Shown: positions 18,324-27,671, counted from the stretch's first letter. The stretch: DNA of 36,573 nucleotides from Francisella noatunensis subsp. noatunensis (GCF_009823375.1 NZ_WBSX01000003.1:1-36573); one strand, 5' to 3'. The notes: generated by a model from the sequence alone, not told the origin. A program made the numbers and translations.

Positions 18324-19591
18324 TGAAGAAAGGTATGGCAATAAAGTTAGATAATGTATCAAAATACTACAAGATTTATGATAGAGCTAGGGATAGGGTT
18401 AAAGAGGCATTTAGCCCATTTCGGAAAAAGTATTATAAAGAGTTTTGCGCTGTAAAGGATATAAACCTTGAAATAAAAAAAGGAGAGGTTCTCGGAATCT
18501 TTGGTTTAAATGGTGCTGGGAAGTCAACTTTATTAAAAATGATAGCAGGAGTCGTAACCCCAAGTAAAGGTCGTGTAATCACACATGGACATATCAATGC
18601 GATGCTTGAGTTAACAGGTAGTCTAAATCCAGAACTTACCGGTAGGCAAAATATAGACTTTAATTTAAGTTTAAATGGTGTTGCTGATAGTGAGAAGCCA
18701 CAAGTAACTAAAAGTATAATTGATTTTGCTGAAATTGGAGATCACTTAGATCAGCCTGTCAAAAGTTATAGTAGTGGTATGGGAGCTAGATTAGGTTTTG
18801 GCATTGCTACATCTACTAAACCAGAAATATTAATTGTAGATGAGGTTTTAGCTGTAGGAGATGTAGTTTTCCAAAATAAATGTTTTATTAAAATTAGAGA
18901 GTTATTAAAGGGCGGGACTACTGTAGTTTTTGTGTCACACAACATCTCTTTAATGATAGAATTTTGTAATAGAGCGATTCTACTGTATGATAGAGAAATT
19001 CTATTTGATGGTCCATCAAGAGAGATTGCCCATTATTATCAAAAAATATTGTTCAGTAATGATAGAAATAGGACTATAGCGGAATTAAAAGGTCTTCCTA
19101 TAGAATTGGCATATAAATCTGATGAAAGTAGCATCTTGTCTAATACTAATAATGAGAATGTTATTGTCGACCAGTTCTCTATTTATGACACTGAAGGTGT
19201 GGAAACTAGCTTTTTAGAAACAGGCTGTGTTTATGATATTGTAATTCATATTAAATTTAAGAAAAATTATGAGAAAGTTAGGCTTAAGCTTAATGCATCT
19301 GATATAACAGGTAAACAGCTTAACTTTCTAGATTCTGTTGCAGAAAGTTTGATATCTAATGTTTATGAGCATGATTCATATGTATTTAGAACATCCTTTA
19401 AGAATATAGTATTTATCGGAAAATACTCTATCAAGTTGGAAATTTTAGATATAACTGATAAGCGTTATTCTGTAAATTTGTTAGATCATGAGCTTGAAAT
19501 AAGGTTTGAATCAGGGGTTATAGGTATGGAGCCTTTGGTAAATATAGATAAGATAGAAGCTGATATTAATAATGTTGAGAGTAAGAAATGA
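18323..19591 (+). CDS. wzt: Polysaccharide ABC exporter, ATPase with C-terminal domain (Wzt)
   Basis: A 422-residue ATPase of the O-antigen exporter. It has Walker A GLNGAGKST (61-69), the signature YSSGMG (149-154) and Walker B ILIVDE (169-174), followed by the H-loop in VSHNISL. Residues from about 250 to the end (NVIVDQFSIYDTEGVE to GVIGMEPLVN) form the extra beta-rich domain of Wzt proteins. In E. coli O9a and O8 that domain binds the modified non-reducing end of the glycan before export. Its presence suggests that the chain carries a specific terminal signal. No terminal kinase/methyltransferase such as WbdD is recognisable in the window. It overlaps the next gene by four bases. Confidence 0.9.
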   Translation: MKKGMAIKLDNVSKYYKIYDRARDRVKEAFSPFRKKYYKEFCAVKDINLEIKKGEVLGIFGLNGAGKSTLLKMIAGVVTPSKGRVITHGHINAMLELTGSLNPELTGRQNIDFNLSLNGVADSEKPQVTKSIIDFAEIGDHLDQPVKSYSSGMGARLGFGIATSTKPEILIVDEVLAVGDVVFQNKCFIKIRELLKGGTTVVFVSHNISLMIEFCNRAILLYDREILFDGPSREIAHYYQKILFSNDRNRTIAELKGLPIELAYKSDESSILSNTNNENVIVDQFSIYDTEGVETSFLETGCVYDIVIHIKFKKNYEKVRLKLNASDITGKQLNFLDSVAESLISNVYEHDSYVFRTSFKNIVFIGKYSIKLEILDITDKRYSVNLLDHELEIRFESGVIGMEPLVNIDKIEADINNVESKK

Positions 19592-20472
19592 AATTTTCTA
19601 TAGTAACAGTATCATATAATTCTGAAAAATATATTGAAGAGACTATTTTAAGTGTAATTACTCAAAGGGGTGATTTTGATATTGAATATATTCTTGTAGA
19701 TGGTAAATCAAAAGATAGTACTTGTGATATTATTCAAAAGTATGTAGATAAACACAACAAAGGTGAGCTTGATATATTTTGTAATAGTCTAGATATCAAG
19801 TTTATATGTGAGAAAGATGATGGCATGTATGATGCTTTATCAAAAGGGTTGTCTATAGTAACTGGTGATATAATTGCATACATAAATTCAGATGATTTTT
19901 ATTTGCCAAATGCTTTTAAAGCGATAGCTGCTGAGATGAAAAAACACAGTGAAAAAGCACAGTGGATCAATGCTAAAAATACTTGGTATAACAAGGATGG
20001 TATTATCGAAAATTCTATGCTGCCTTTGGTACCATCAAGAAAAAGAATTCTAAAAGGTATTCATGGTACGAGTTTGCCATCGATACAACAAGAGTCAACT
20101 TTCTGGACAAAGGCATTACAAGATAAAATGGATATGAAGAAGTTTGCTGAGTATAAACTAGCCGGTGACTTCTTTATGTGGCATGAGTTTGCAAAACATG
20201 CAAATTTACATATATGTAATAGTAATGTTTCGGGTTTTAGACATCATGAAACTAACAAAAGCCATGATCTAAGTGGTTATATGAACGAGTTTTATGATAT
20301 CGTTGGTGGCAAGCCAAGAAAGAGTATTTTTGATTTATGGTATATTTTTATATATAAGTTTTATGTCAAATATACTTCAGATAATATGATTAGAAGACAT
20401 AATGAGTATGTTAGAATATTTAGACATATAGGCTACAAGCTCAGCGAAAAACTAGGTAAGAAAAGTCACTAA
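19588..20472 (+). CDS. Family 2 glycosyltransferase
   Basis: A 294-residue GT2 enzyme with FSIVTVSYNSEKYIEETILS, ILVDGKSKDST and DDGMYDALSKGL followed by INSDDFY. This D-G-(I/M)-Y-D-A element is shared with the enzymes at 20493 and 23486, so the three form a paralogous set. The 3' half is the variable acceptor region with a W-Y-N-K-D-G stretch. It overlaps the wzt stop (ATGA). Donor and linkage unknown. Confidence 0.84.
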   Translation: MKFSIVTVSYNSEKYIEETILSVITQRGDFDIEYILVDGKSKDSTCDIIQKYVDKHNKGELDIFCNSLDIKFICEKDDGMYDALSKGLSIVTGDIIAYINSDDFYLPNAFKAIAAEMKKHSEKAQWINAKNTWYNKDGIIENSMLPLVPSRKRILKGIHGTSLPSIQQESTFWTKALQDKMDMKKFAEYKLAGDFFMWHEFAKHANLHICNSNVSGFRHHETNKSHDLSGYMNEFYDIVGGKPRKSIFDLWYIFIYKFYVKYTSDNMIRRHNEYVRIFRHIGYKLSEKLGKKSH

Positions 20473-20492
20473 TATATCTTTAGGAGCTATAC

Positions 20493-21242
20493 TTGTCAAA
20501 CTCTCAAATTCAAAAAGCTAATTATCCTTTGGTTACAGTTATAACAGTTGTATATAATGCCAAAGAGCTTCTAGAAGAGACTATTTTAAGTGTATTAAAC
20601 CAGACATATTCAAATATTGAGTACATTATAGTTGATGGTGGTTCTACTGATGGTACGCTTGATATTATCAAAAAATATCAAGATAAAATTTCTAAGTATA
20701 TTAGCGAACCAGATCAGGGTATCTATGATGCTATGAATAAGGGTATGTCACTATCTAAAGGACAGTGGTTAAACTTTATGAATGCAGGAGATAGCTTTTA
20801 TTCTAATGATGTTTTGCAAAAGGTATTTGAGCGCGAATTTTCAAAAGATGAAGCAGTCATTTATGGAAATACTGATATTGGTCATAAAATTCTAAAATAC
20901 AAACCTGAACTAAATTTGAGAGATATGGCGCTAGGAATGATGTTGTGCCATCAATCTACTTTTTATAGATTAGATAAAGCAATAAAATACAGTCTTAAAT
21001 ACAAGATATGTGCAGATCAAGATTTTACAATGCAGTACTTTAAGCTTGGTAAAAAATCTAAATATCTAGATATGACTATTTCTAAGTATGATCTTGATGG
21101 TATATCATCACAAAACTTGAATAAGATTCTCAAAGAAAAGTTTCAAATAAGTAAATCTTATAATCTTTCATATCTGCCCGTAATCAAAAGCTATATTATT
21201 TCGCTGTTGGTTAAGCTACGCAGCTACTTTAGGGGTTACTAA
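20493..21242 (+). CDS. Family 2 glycosyltransferase
   Basis: A compact 249-residue GT2 enzyme. It starts at a TTG (20493), well supported by AGGAG at 20482-20486, six bases upstream. Motifs: LVTVITVVYNAKELLEETIL, IIVDGGSTDGTLDII, EPDQGIYDAMNKGMSLSKG and MNAGDSFYS (the usual N-S-D-D replaced by N-A-G-D). HQSTFYR follows near residue 150. It belongs to the group found for many O-antigen and colanic-acid-type transferases of about 250 residues. Donor unknown. Confidence 0.84.
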   Translation: MSNSQIQKANYPLVTVITVVYNAKELLEETILSVLNQTYSNIEYIIVDGGSTDGTLDIIKKYQDKISKYISEPDQGIYDAMNKGMSLSKGQWLNFMNAGDSFYSNDVLQKVFEREFSKDEAVIYGNTDIGHKILKYKPELNLRDMALGMMLCHQSTFYRLDKAIKYSLKYKICADQDFTMQYFKLGKKSKYLDMTISKYDLDGISSQNLNKILKEKFQISKSYNLSYLPVIKSYIISLLVKLRSYFRGY

Positions 21243-21301
21243 AAGCTAGTATTGTTATATCATATAGTTAGATGGATTTAATTAAAGGCAAGATAGACAT
21301 C

Positions 21302-22327
21302 ATGTATGATTATGTCATAGTCACTCACATTCCAGTTTTTTATAAGGTTAACTTGTATAATCAGTTGGCTAAGAAGCTAAATATCTTTGTTATTTTCTTG
21401 GCCTCGAATACAAATGAAAAAAGAGCTGATGATTTTGTTGGTTTAGATAACGTATCTTTTGAGTATCAAGTTTTATTCTCAGGTAATTTACAACAGCGAA
21501 ACTCTTCAGCAAATATCAAAAGATTAAGAAGTATCTTAAAAAGTATTCAATATAAAAAAATATTAGTAAGTGGTTGGGATTTGTGCGAGTTTTGGTATGT
21601 AATATTTGCTAATCGTAAAAACAAAAATTGTCTAGCTCTTGAGTCAACTATTAATGAAAGTAAGGCGACAGGAATACAAGCACTAATAAAAAAAATATTT
21701 CTATCGCGAATATCTAGAGTTTTTGTATCAGGCAGTCTGCATCGAGAGTTATTACTAAAACTTGGATATCGTGGCGATATGAAAATTACCAAAGGTGTTG
21801 GCATTATCAATAAACCAAGCTTTAATAAAGAAGCAAGAGAGTATCACAAAAAGTTTCTTTATGTCGGAAGGTTATCAGCAATTAAAAATTTAGAGAGATT
21901 AGTCCAAGTATTTAATAGTCTGAAAGATTATAGTCTAACTATAGTTGGTGACGGAGAGCAGAGAGAATGCTTACAAAAGATCGCTAGTAGCAATGTTGTA
22001 TTTAAATCAGCAATTGATAATAAAAAACTTAAAAATGAATTTCTTAGTCACGATGTTTTTGTATTACCTAGCTTGGTTGAGCCATGGGGATTAGTAGTTG
22101 AAGAGGCATTTTATTTTGGTTTGCCTGTGATTATTAGCCAAAACTGTGGAGCTAGAGATATTGTCAGAAATAATGTAAATGGCTATTGGATAGACCCAGA
22201 GAATATTGATGAGCCAATCTCATTGATACAAGCAATTAACTCAGATAGATATCATGAGCTTATTGCTGGTGTGGAGAAATTTTCTTTAAATGCAAAGGAT
22301 ATTGAGCAAATTGAGGCTTATTTATGA
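21302..22327 (+). CDS. Family 4 glycosyltransferase
   Basis: A GT-B fold, GT4-type enzyme of about 341 residues. The N-terminal domain starts YVIVTHIPVFYKVNLYNQL, and the C-terminal domain has KFLYVGRLSAIKNLERLV, IVGDGEQ and the E-x7-E motif in EPWGLVVEEAF followed by GLPVIIS. I prefer the ATG at 21302 because it gives the usual short start before YVIVTH; an ATG at 21272 would add ten residues, and neither has a good ribosome-binding site. It overlaps the next GT4 gene by four bases, so the two are probably translated together. Confidence 0.82.
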   Translation: MYDYVIVTHIPVFYKVNLYNQLAKKLNIFVIFLASNTNEKRADDFVGLDNVSFEYQVLFSGNLQQRNSSANIKRLRSILKSIQYKKILVSGWDLCEFWYVIFANRKNKNCLALESTINESKATGIQALIKKIFLSRISRVFVSGSLHRELLLKLGYRGDMKITKGVGIINKPSFNKEAREYHKKFLYVGRLSAIKNLERLVQVFNSLKDYSLTIVGDGEQRECLQKIASSNVVFKSAIDNKKLKNEFLSHDVFVLPSLVEPWGLVVEEAFYFGLPVIISQNCGARDIVRNNVNGYWIDPENIDEPISLIQAINSDRYHELIAGVEKFSLNAKDIEQIEAYL

Positions 22328-23481
22328 AAATTTTGATTGTCCATAACCGCTATCAGTCAAATAATATTGGTGGCGAAGATATAGTTTATGATAATGAGTT
22401 AAAGTCTTTGCGAGAATTACATGGCGAAAATAATGTTTTGGCATATCAGGTTTCTAATGATGATATTAGCAAATTTAGCTTATTATTTGGGATATGGTTT
22501 TCACGCAAGCATTATAGAAATATTAAAAAGATAGTTAGAGATAACAATATTGATATAGTCCATGTGCATAATTTTTTCCCGTTATTAACGCCAAGTGTTT
22601 TTAAGGCTGCAAAAAAATCTGGTGCTAAAGTGGTGCATACACTTCACAATTACAGACTATGGTGTATATCTGGTATTCTGTATAGAGATGGCTATGATAT
22701 ATGTGAATTATGTACCAAAAGTAAATTGCCTATTTTTGGTATAAAAAATAAGTGCTACAGGAAATCGCGATTACAAAGCTTGGTTGCTCAGGCCGCATTT
22801 ATTTTTTATAAGCTCTTCAGGATGTTTAAGAATATTGATTATTATTTTGTGTTAACGGATTTCCAAAGGCAAAAGATCAAAGAGCTAGGTATTCCAAGCC
22901 ATAAAATTATCCTCAAACCAAATAGTATCTCTTTGGCGGTTATGGACAATCAACATATTCAAAAAATCAAACAAAACTATATTTATGTAGGTAGGCTTGA
23001 AGAATCCAAAGGTATATTTGAGCTTCTTGATACATGGAGATCTTTAGATGATAAGCTTGTGTTGACAGTGGTTGGCGATAGTCCCGATAGTGATGAGATA
23101 CTCAATAAATACGCATCTAAAAATATTATTTTTAAAGGAAAATGTACTAGGGAAGAGACGCTATCTTTGATTTCACAATCGAAGTATCTAATCCAACCAG
23201 CGCTACTGTATGAAACATTTGGTTTGACGATAATAGAAGCAATGAGTTTTGGTGTTCCTGTTATTGGTTTTGATATTGGTACGCGTAGAGATTTTATCAA
23301 AAATCGAGAAAATGGCTTCATAACTACAAAAAATGACTTACAAACTACAATACAAAACTCTTATAACTATAGTAATTATGAGCTTATGAGTCAAAATGCA
23401 AAAAATACTGCAAAGCAATATCAAAATGATTATATAATAGCTAGGCAGTTAGAGATTTATAAAAATATTTTAGAAGGTTGA
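22324..23481 (+). CDS. Family 4 glycosyltransferase
   Basis: A 385-residue GT-B enzyme. MKILIVHNRYQSNNIGGEDIV is a typical GT4 start with the glycine-rich acceptor loop. VHVHNFFPLLTPSVF and VVHTLHNYRLWC follow, then the donor domain with YIYVGRLEESKGIFELL, VVGDSPDSDE and the E-x7-E motif in ETFGLTIIEAMSFGVPVI. The C-E-L-C-x(14)-C-Y pattern around residues 130-145 is often seen in this subgroup and may bind a metal or be structural. It overlaps the preceding gene by ATGA. Donor unknown. Confidence 0.84.
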   Translation: MKILIVHNRYQSNNIGGEDIVYDNELKSLRELHGENNVLAYQVSNDDISKFSLLFGIWFSRKHYRNIKKIVRDNNIDIVHVHNFFPLLTPSVFKAAKKSGAKVVHTLHNYRLWCISGILYRDGYDICELCTKSKLPIFGIKNKCYRKSRLQSLVAQAAFIFYKLFRMFKNIDYYFVLTDFQRQKIKELGIPSHKIILKPNSISLAVMDNQHIQKIKQNYIYVGRLEESKGIFELLDTWRSLDDKLVLTVVGDSPDSDEILNKYASKNIIFKGKCTREETLSLISQSKYLIQPALLYETFGLTIIEAMSFGVPVIGFDIGTRRDFIKNRENGFITTKNDLQTTIQNSYNYSNYELMSQNAKNTAKQYQNDYIIARQLEIYKNILEG

Positions 23482-23485
23482 TAGT

Positions 23486-24256
23486 TTGAAAGTATCGATA
23501 ATTACAGTTTGTTACAACTCTGCGGAGACTATTGAAAAGACAATTCAGTCAGTAATTTCACAAAGCTATCAAGATATTGAATATATAATAATTGATGGTG
23601 GTAGTTATGATGGCACTTTGGATATATTAACAAAGTATCGCTCTAAGCTGTCAAAAGTAGTAAGCGAATCAGATGATGGTATCTATGATGCTATGAATAA
23701 AGGTATTGCTTTAGCAACTGGGGATATCATTGGTATCTTAAATAGTGATGACTGCTATAGTAATAGTGATGTTATAGAGAGTATTGTGAGCGCATTTAAG
23801 CAGAATGATAAAGATATGCTTTTTGCAGATTTGAAATTTGTTAATGAAAACAATAAAATTCTGCGTTATTACTCAGCTAAGCGTTTCACTCCAAATAGAT
23901 TGAAGTTTGGAATTATGCCACCGCATCCAACACTTTTTGTCAAAAAAGATATTTATCAAAAATATGGAGTCTACCGCTTAGATTTTAAGATTGCTGCAGA
24001 TTATGAAATTTTTGTAAGATTCTTGCTAGTGAATAGACTTTCGTATATGTATTTAAACAAATGTATAATTAATATGTTGGTAGGTGGTGTTAGCACTAGT
24101 AATTTGCAGAGTAAAAAGATTATTAACCAAGAAACGATGAAAGCTCTTGAGTTAAATGGTATTAATGCAAATTATTTATGTATTTCGACTAAGTATGTCA
24201 CCAAAATACTAGAAATACTAAAGGGTCGACTGTTAAACTATTATAAGAAAAACTAA
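23486..24256 (+). CDS. Family 2 glycosyltransferase
   Basis: A 256-residue GT2 enzyme that starts at a TTG (23486) just past the previous stop, with AAGG upstream. Motifs: VSIITVCYNSAETIEKTIQS, IIDGGSYDGTLDIL, SDDGIYDAMNKGIALATGD and LNSDDCYS, then PPHPTLFVKK near residue 150. It is close to the enzyme at 20493 in length and motifs. It is the last glycosyltransferase of the cluster and is followed by manB after 36 bases. Donor unknown. Confidence 0.84.
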   Translation: MKVSIITVCYNSAETIEKTIQSVISQSYQDIEYIIIDGGSYDGTLDILTKYRSKLSKVVSESDDGIYDAMNKGIALATGDIIGILNSDDCYSNSDVIESIVSAFKQNDKDMLFADLKFVNENNKILRYYSAKRFTPNRLKFGIMPPHPTLFVKKDIYQKYGVYRLDFKIAADYEIFVRFLLVNRLSYMYLNKCIINMLVGGVSTSNLQSKKIINQETMKALELNGINANYLCISTKYVTKILEILKGRLLNYYKKN

Positions 24257-24292
24257 ATTTATAAGTATGTAAGACTATTTTGGGAGATTCGT

Positions 24293-25777
24293 GTGGAAAA
24301 AGTAGTTATAAAAGATGTTATTAACTCTAGTGGTGTGAAGTTCGGTACTAGTGGGGTTAGAGGTTTAGTTGTAGCAATGACTGATAAAATTTGTTGGCTA
24401 TATACTAAGGCTTTTATTCAGTTTTTGGAGCATAAGTACTCAATAACCAAAGGTTCAAAGATTGCTATAGCTCATGATCTGCGTGATAGTAGCCCTAGGA
24501 TAACTAAGGCTGTGATTAAGGCAGTCAAAGATAGTGGCTATGAACCAGTGTACTGTGGAGAGATCCCATCTCCAGCTGTGATGCTATATGGTATAACTAA
24601 TCAAATACCATCAGTTATGGTTACAGGTAGCCACATTCCAGAAGATAGAAATGGTATCAAATTTAATACTCCTTATGGAGAAGTTCTCAAAGAAGATGAG
24701 GAAATGATTGTTAGCCAAGCGATTATGGTTAATGATAATACTTTTGATAAAAATGACATGTTTTTGCAAAAAATAGAACCACCAAAAATCTGTAATCAAG
24801 CACATATGCAGTATGTAGATAGATATTTAGATTTCTTTCCGCGAAATTGCTTGTCGGGTAAGACTATTGGATTGTATGAGCATTCATCTGTAGGGCGTAA
24901 GATAGTCAAAGAAATTCTTGAAAAATTAGGTGCTAAAGTTATCTTGCTAGGATTCTCAGAAAGATTTGTATCTGTAGATACCGAAGCAATTCGACAAGAA
25001 GATGTAAAGCTTGCAAAACAGTGGGCTAGCGAGTATGAGATTGATAGTATCGTATCAACAGATGGTGATGCTGATAGACCTCTAGTTAGTGATGAGTATG
25101 GTAATTGGCTAAAAGGCGATATTCTAGGTGTATTGACAGCTAAATATCTCCAGGCGGATGTTATTGCTACTCCTGTTAGTAGTAATACTGTAGCAGAAAA
25201 GATAGGTTATTTTAGTAATGTAATTAGAACTAAAATTGGTTCGCCGTATGTAATTGCTGCAATGAATGAGCTACTTGCTAATAATCAAAGTTCTGTAGTT
25301 GGATATGAAGCAAATGGTGGATTTCTATTAGCTAGTGATATATCAAGAGATGACAAAGTCCTAAAAGCATTGGCTACAAGAGATGCTGTGATACCTATGC
25401 TTGCTGTGATGATGCTATCTATTGATGCTAATAAAACAGTTTCAGAACTTTTAGTCGATTTACCATCTCGATATACAGCTAGTAGTAAGATTGATGATTT
25501 TGCCACTGAAAAAAGCCAAGAGATTCTGAAATCAATATTAGCAGGTGAATCAGATCTTTTAGATAAAGTTATATCTGAGTATTTTGATGGTAAAAATAGC
25601 ATTGAAAATATCGATACTACAGATGGTGTTAGAGTAACCTTGACTAATCAAGATATTGTCCATCTTAGACCATCAGGTAATGCACCAGAGTTAAGATGTT
25701 ATACAGAAACTACTACTGAAGAATCAGCTAAGAAACTTAATCAGTGTTGTGTGGATTTGATTAATAACATTCACTAA
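24293..25777 (+). CDS. manB: Phosphomannomutase/phosphoglucomutase (ManB)
   Basis: A 494-residue alpha-D-phosphohexomutase that interconverts hexose 6- and 1-phosphates (mannose or glucose), feeding nucleotide-sugar synthesis. The phosphoserine is S113 in MVTGSHIPEDRNG, the metal loop is DGDADRP (257-263), the sugar loop is GYEANGGF and the phosphate-binding loop is RPSGNAPELRCY. It starts at a GTG (24293) with GGGAG ten bases upstream. In Francisella manB sits at this end of the O-antigen cluster, usually with manC next to it. Here manC is missing, and the next gene is rho on the other strand. The mannose or glucose preference cannot be read from the sequence; the name follows the locus. Confidence 0.85.
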   Translation: MEKVVIKDVINSSGVKFGTSGVRGLVVAMTDKICWLYTKAFIQFLEHKYSITKGSKIAIAHDLRDSSPRITKAVIKAVKDSGYEPVYCGEIPSPAVMLYGITNQIPSVMVTGSHIPEDRNGIKFNTPYGEVLKEDEEMIVSQAIMVNDNTFDKNDMFLQKIEPPKICNQAHMQYVDRYLDFFPRNCLSGKTIGLYEHSSVGRKIVKEILEKLGAKVILLGFSERFVSVDTEAIRQEDVKLAKQWASEYEIDSIVSTDGDADRPLVSDEYGNWLKGDILGVLTAKYLQADVIATPVSSNTVAEKIGYFSNVIRTKIGSPYVIAAMNELLANNQSSVVGYEANGGFLLASDISRDDKVLKALATRDAVIPMLAVMMLSIDANKTVSELLVDLPSRYTASSKIDDFATEKSQEILKSILAGESDLLDKVISEYFDGKNSIENIDTTDGVRVTLTNQDIVHLRPSGNAPELRCYTETTTEESAKKLNQCCVDLINNIH

Positions 25778-25886
25778 TACTAACTAATAATACTAAATTT
25801 CTATCTGAATTTAATCCTGTCGAATTAGATTTCTAAGAACGATAAAAAGATAAAAATAGGTTGGTAGATAAAAAAATGACCTAGGT

Positions 25887-27149
25887 TTAAATAGCACCTC
25901 TTTTCATAGTCTCGAAGAACTCTTCATTAGTTAATGAACCTTTCATTTTTTCTGTTAGGAATTCCATAGCTTGAACATCTTCCATACCACCAAGAATCTT
26001 ACGCAGTACCCAAAGTTTTTGTAGTTCTTCTGGAGTTGTAAGAAGCTCTTCTCTACGCGTACCAGATCTATCAAAGCTAATAGCAGGGAATACACGGCGC
26101 TCTGCAATCTTACGATCAAGATGAAGTTCCATGTTACCAGTACCTTTGAATTCCTCAAAGATAACCTCATCCATCTTAGAGCCAGTTTCTACAAGTGCTG
26201 TTGCAATGATTGTTAAACTACCACCTTCGGCAGTATTACGCGCAGCACCAAAGAATCTCTTAGGCTTTTGCAGAGCATTTGCCTCTACACCACCTGATAG
26301 TACACGACCTGATGCTGGAGATACAGTGTTATAAGCACGAGCAAGTCTTGTGATTGAGTCAAGTAGAATTACTACATCTTGTTTGTGTTCTACTAGTCTT
26401 TTAGCTTTCTCAATTACGATTTCTGCTAACTGGACATGACGAGCTGCAGGTTCATCAAATGTAGATGCTACTACTTCACCACGCACTGAGCGTTGCATTT
26501 CTGTAACTTCCTCAGGACGCTCATCGATTAGTAGCATAATTAGGTTACATTCAGGATGGTTTTTGGCAATTGATGTTGCAATATTTTGCATCATAATTGT
26601 CTTACCAGTCTTAGGAGGAGCTACGATCAGACCACGCTGACCTTTACCAAATGGTGCAGCTAAATCAATAACTCTCGCAGTTATATCTTCGCTTGAGCCA
26701 TTACCTATTTCCATAGTTAGCCTTTCTTTAGCGTATTCTGGAGTTAGGTTTTCAAATAGGATTTTTTTTCTAGCTAATTCAGGTGAATCAAAGTTAACAC
26801 TGTCAATATGCTTTACTGCAAAGTATTTTTCATTATCACGAGGTGGGCGAATCTTACCAACAATACTATCACCAGTTCTTAGGTTTAACTTCCTGATAAA
26901 AGCAGGTGAAACGTAGATATCATCAGGAGATGCAAAATATGAGCTATCAGAAGATCTCAAAAAGCCATAGCCATCTTGTAGAACTTCTAAGATACCTTCG
27001 CCATATATGTCTTCGCCTTTATCGGCATGGTATTTAAGAATTGAGAAAATAAGTTCTTGTTTTCTTGCACGAAGTGATTCAAGATCTAGACTTTGAGCTA
27101 TATCCATTAGCTCATTAACAGATTTATACTTTAATTCATTTAAGTTCAT
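25887..27149 (-). CDS. rho: Transcription termination factor Rho
   Basis: A complete Rho of 420 residues, the hexameric RNA helicase that ends transcription at rut sites. It has the N-terminal helical domain, the cold-shock-like RNA-binding domain with RNP1 DGYGFLRSS (59-67), Walker A APPKTGKT (177-184), the Walker B region with [16 protein letters not shown], and the Q/R loops with SGGVEANAL. Length and motifs match proteobacterial Rho without insertions. It lies downstream of trxA on the minus strand with a 40-base gap, so the two are probably cotranscribed. It converges with manB across about 109 bases in which I see no clear terminator hairpin. Confidence 0.97.
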   Translation of the reverse strand: MNLNELKYKSVNELMDIAQSLDLESLRARKQELIFSILKYHADKGEDIYGEGILEVLQDGYGFLRSSDSSYFASPDDIYVSPAFIRKLNLRTGDSIVGKIRPPRDNEKYFAVKHIDSVNFDSPELARKKILFENLTPEYAKERLTMEIGNGSSEDITARVIDLAAPFGKGQRGLIVAPPKTGKTIMMQNIATSIAKNHPECNLIMLLIDERPEEVTEMQRSVRGEVVASTFDEPAARHVQLAEIVIEKAKRLVEHKQDVVILLDSITRLARAYNTVSPASGRVLSGGVEANALQKPKRFFGAARNTAEGGSLTIIATALVETGSKMDEVIFEEFKGTGNMELHLDRKIAERRVFPAISFDRSGTRREELLTTPEELQKLWVLRKILGGMEDVQAMEFLTEKMKGSLTNEEFFETMKRGAI

Positions 27150-27189
27150 TTGATTCTCTATTTATAAAAAATAATATTGATCTAACTAA

Positions 27190-27513
27190 TTATAGATATT
27201 TGTCTACGATTGAGATTAATTGAGTTTTTTGTACTACACCAACTTTAGTTTCTTTGCTTTCGCCATCTTTGAAAACCATAAGAGTAGGTGCGCCACGCAC
27301 ACCAAATTTCATTGCGGTTTCTTCGTTGTCATCGATATTTATTTTGCATACTTTAACCTTGTCGTCATAATGCTCAGCAACTTGCTCTAGTATTGGAGAA
27401 AGCATCTTGCAAGGACCACACCAAGGAGCCCAAAAATCTAATAATACTGGAGTATTACTATTTAATACTTCGCTTTCGAACTGGCTATCTAATATATCGA
27501 TACATTTTGACAT
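27190..27513 (-). CDS. trxA: Thioredoxin
   Basis: A 107-residue thioredoxin that reduces disulfides in cytoplasmic proteins using electrons from thioredoxin reductase. The active site is WCGPC (C32 and C35) in LLDFWAPWCGPCKML, and the cis-proline is P76 in GAPTLMV. There is no signal peptide. An AAGGAAA ribosome-binding site precedes the start on the minus strand. It is first in a trxA-rho unit, an arrangement also found in enterobacteria, and is divergent from ppx. Confidence 0.95.
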   Translation of the reverse strand: MSKCIDILDSQFESEVLNSNTPVLLDFWAPWCGPCKMLSPILEQVAEHYDDKVKVCKINIDDNEETAMKFGVRGAPTLMVFKDGESKETKVGVVQKTQLISIVDKYL

Positions 27514-27555
27514 GCTTTGATTTTCCTTTAAGTTTTTTGATTCTAAAACTGATTA

Positions 27556-27571
27556 AGCAGAAGCTTCTGCT
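27556..27571. repeat. Perfect 16-bp palindrome in the trxA leader
   Basis: AGCAGAAGCTTCTGCT is an exact inverted repeat located 43 bases upstream of the trxA start, inside the predicted leader of the trxA-rho transcript. As RNA it could fold into a six-pair stem with a four-base loop; as DNA it could be an operator for a dimeric regulator. There is no T-run beside it, so it is not a standard terminator. Confidence 0.7.
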
Positions 27572-27613
27572 GTATTTTGATAATTCTATAAGAAGTTAAA
27601 CTAATTGTTAGTT

Positions 27614-27641
27614 ATTATAAACAAAAAAACTTCTTAGACAA
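27614..27641 (-). promoter_or_regulatory. Predicted trxA-rho promoter
   Basis: On the minus strand, TTGTCT (27641-27636; four of six consensus bases) is followed after 16 bases by a perfect TATAAT (27619-27614). Transcription would begin near 27607 and leave a leader of about 90 bases containing the palindrome at 27556-27571. Confidence 0.5.
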
Positions 27642-27671
27642 ATTTTTTTAGCTATTTTACAGATATTTTTT

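Noticed and set aside
22983-23321. 112-residue minus-strand open frame inside a GT4 gene
   Set aside because: It is antisense to the conserved donor-binding domain, without independent support.
25778-25886. Convergent terminator between manB and rho
   Set aside because: Only an 8-bp ACCTAGGT palindrome at the rho stop is visible; there is no stem-loop followed by a T-run on either strand.
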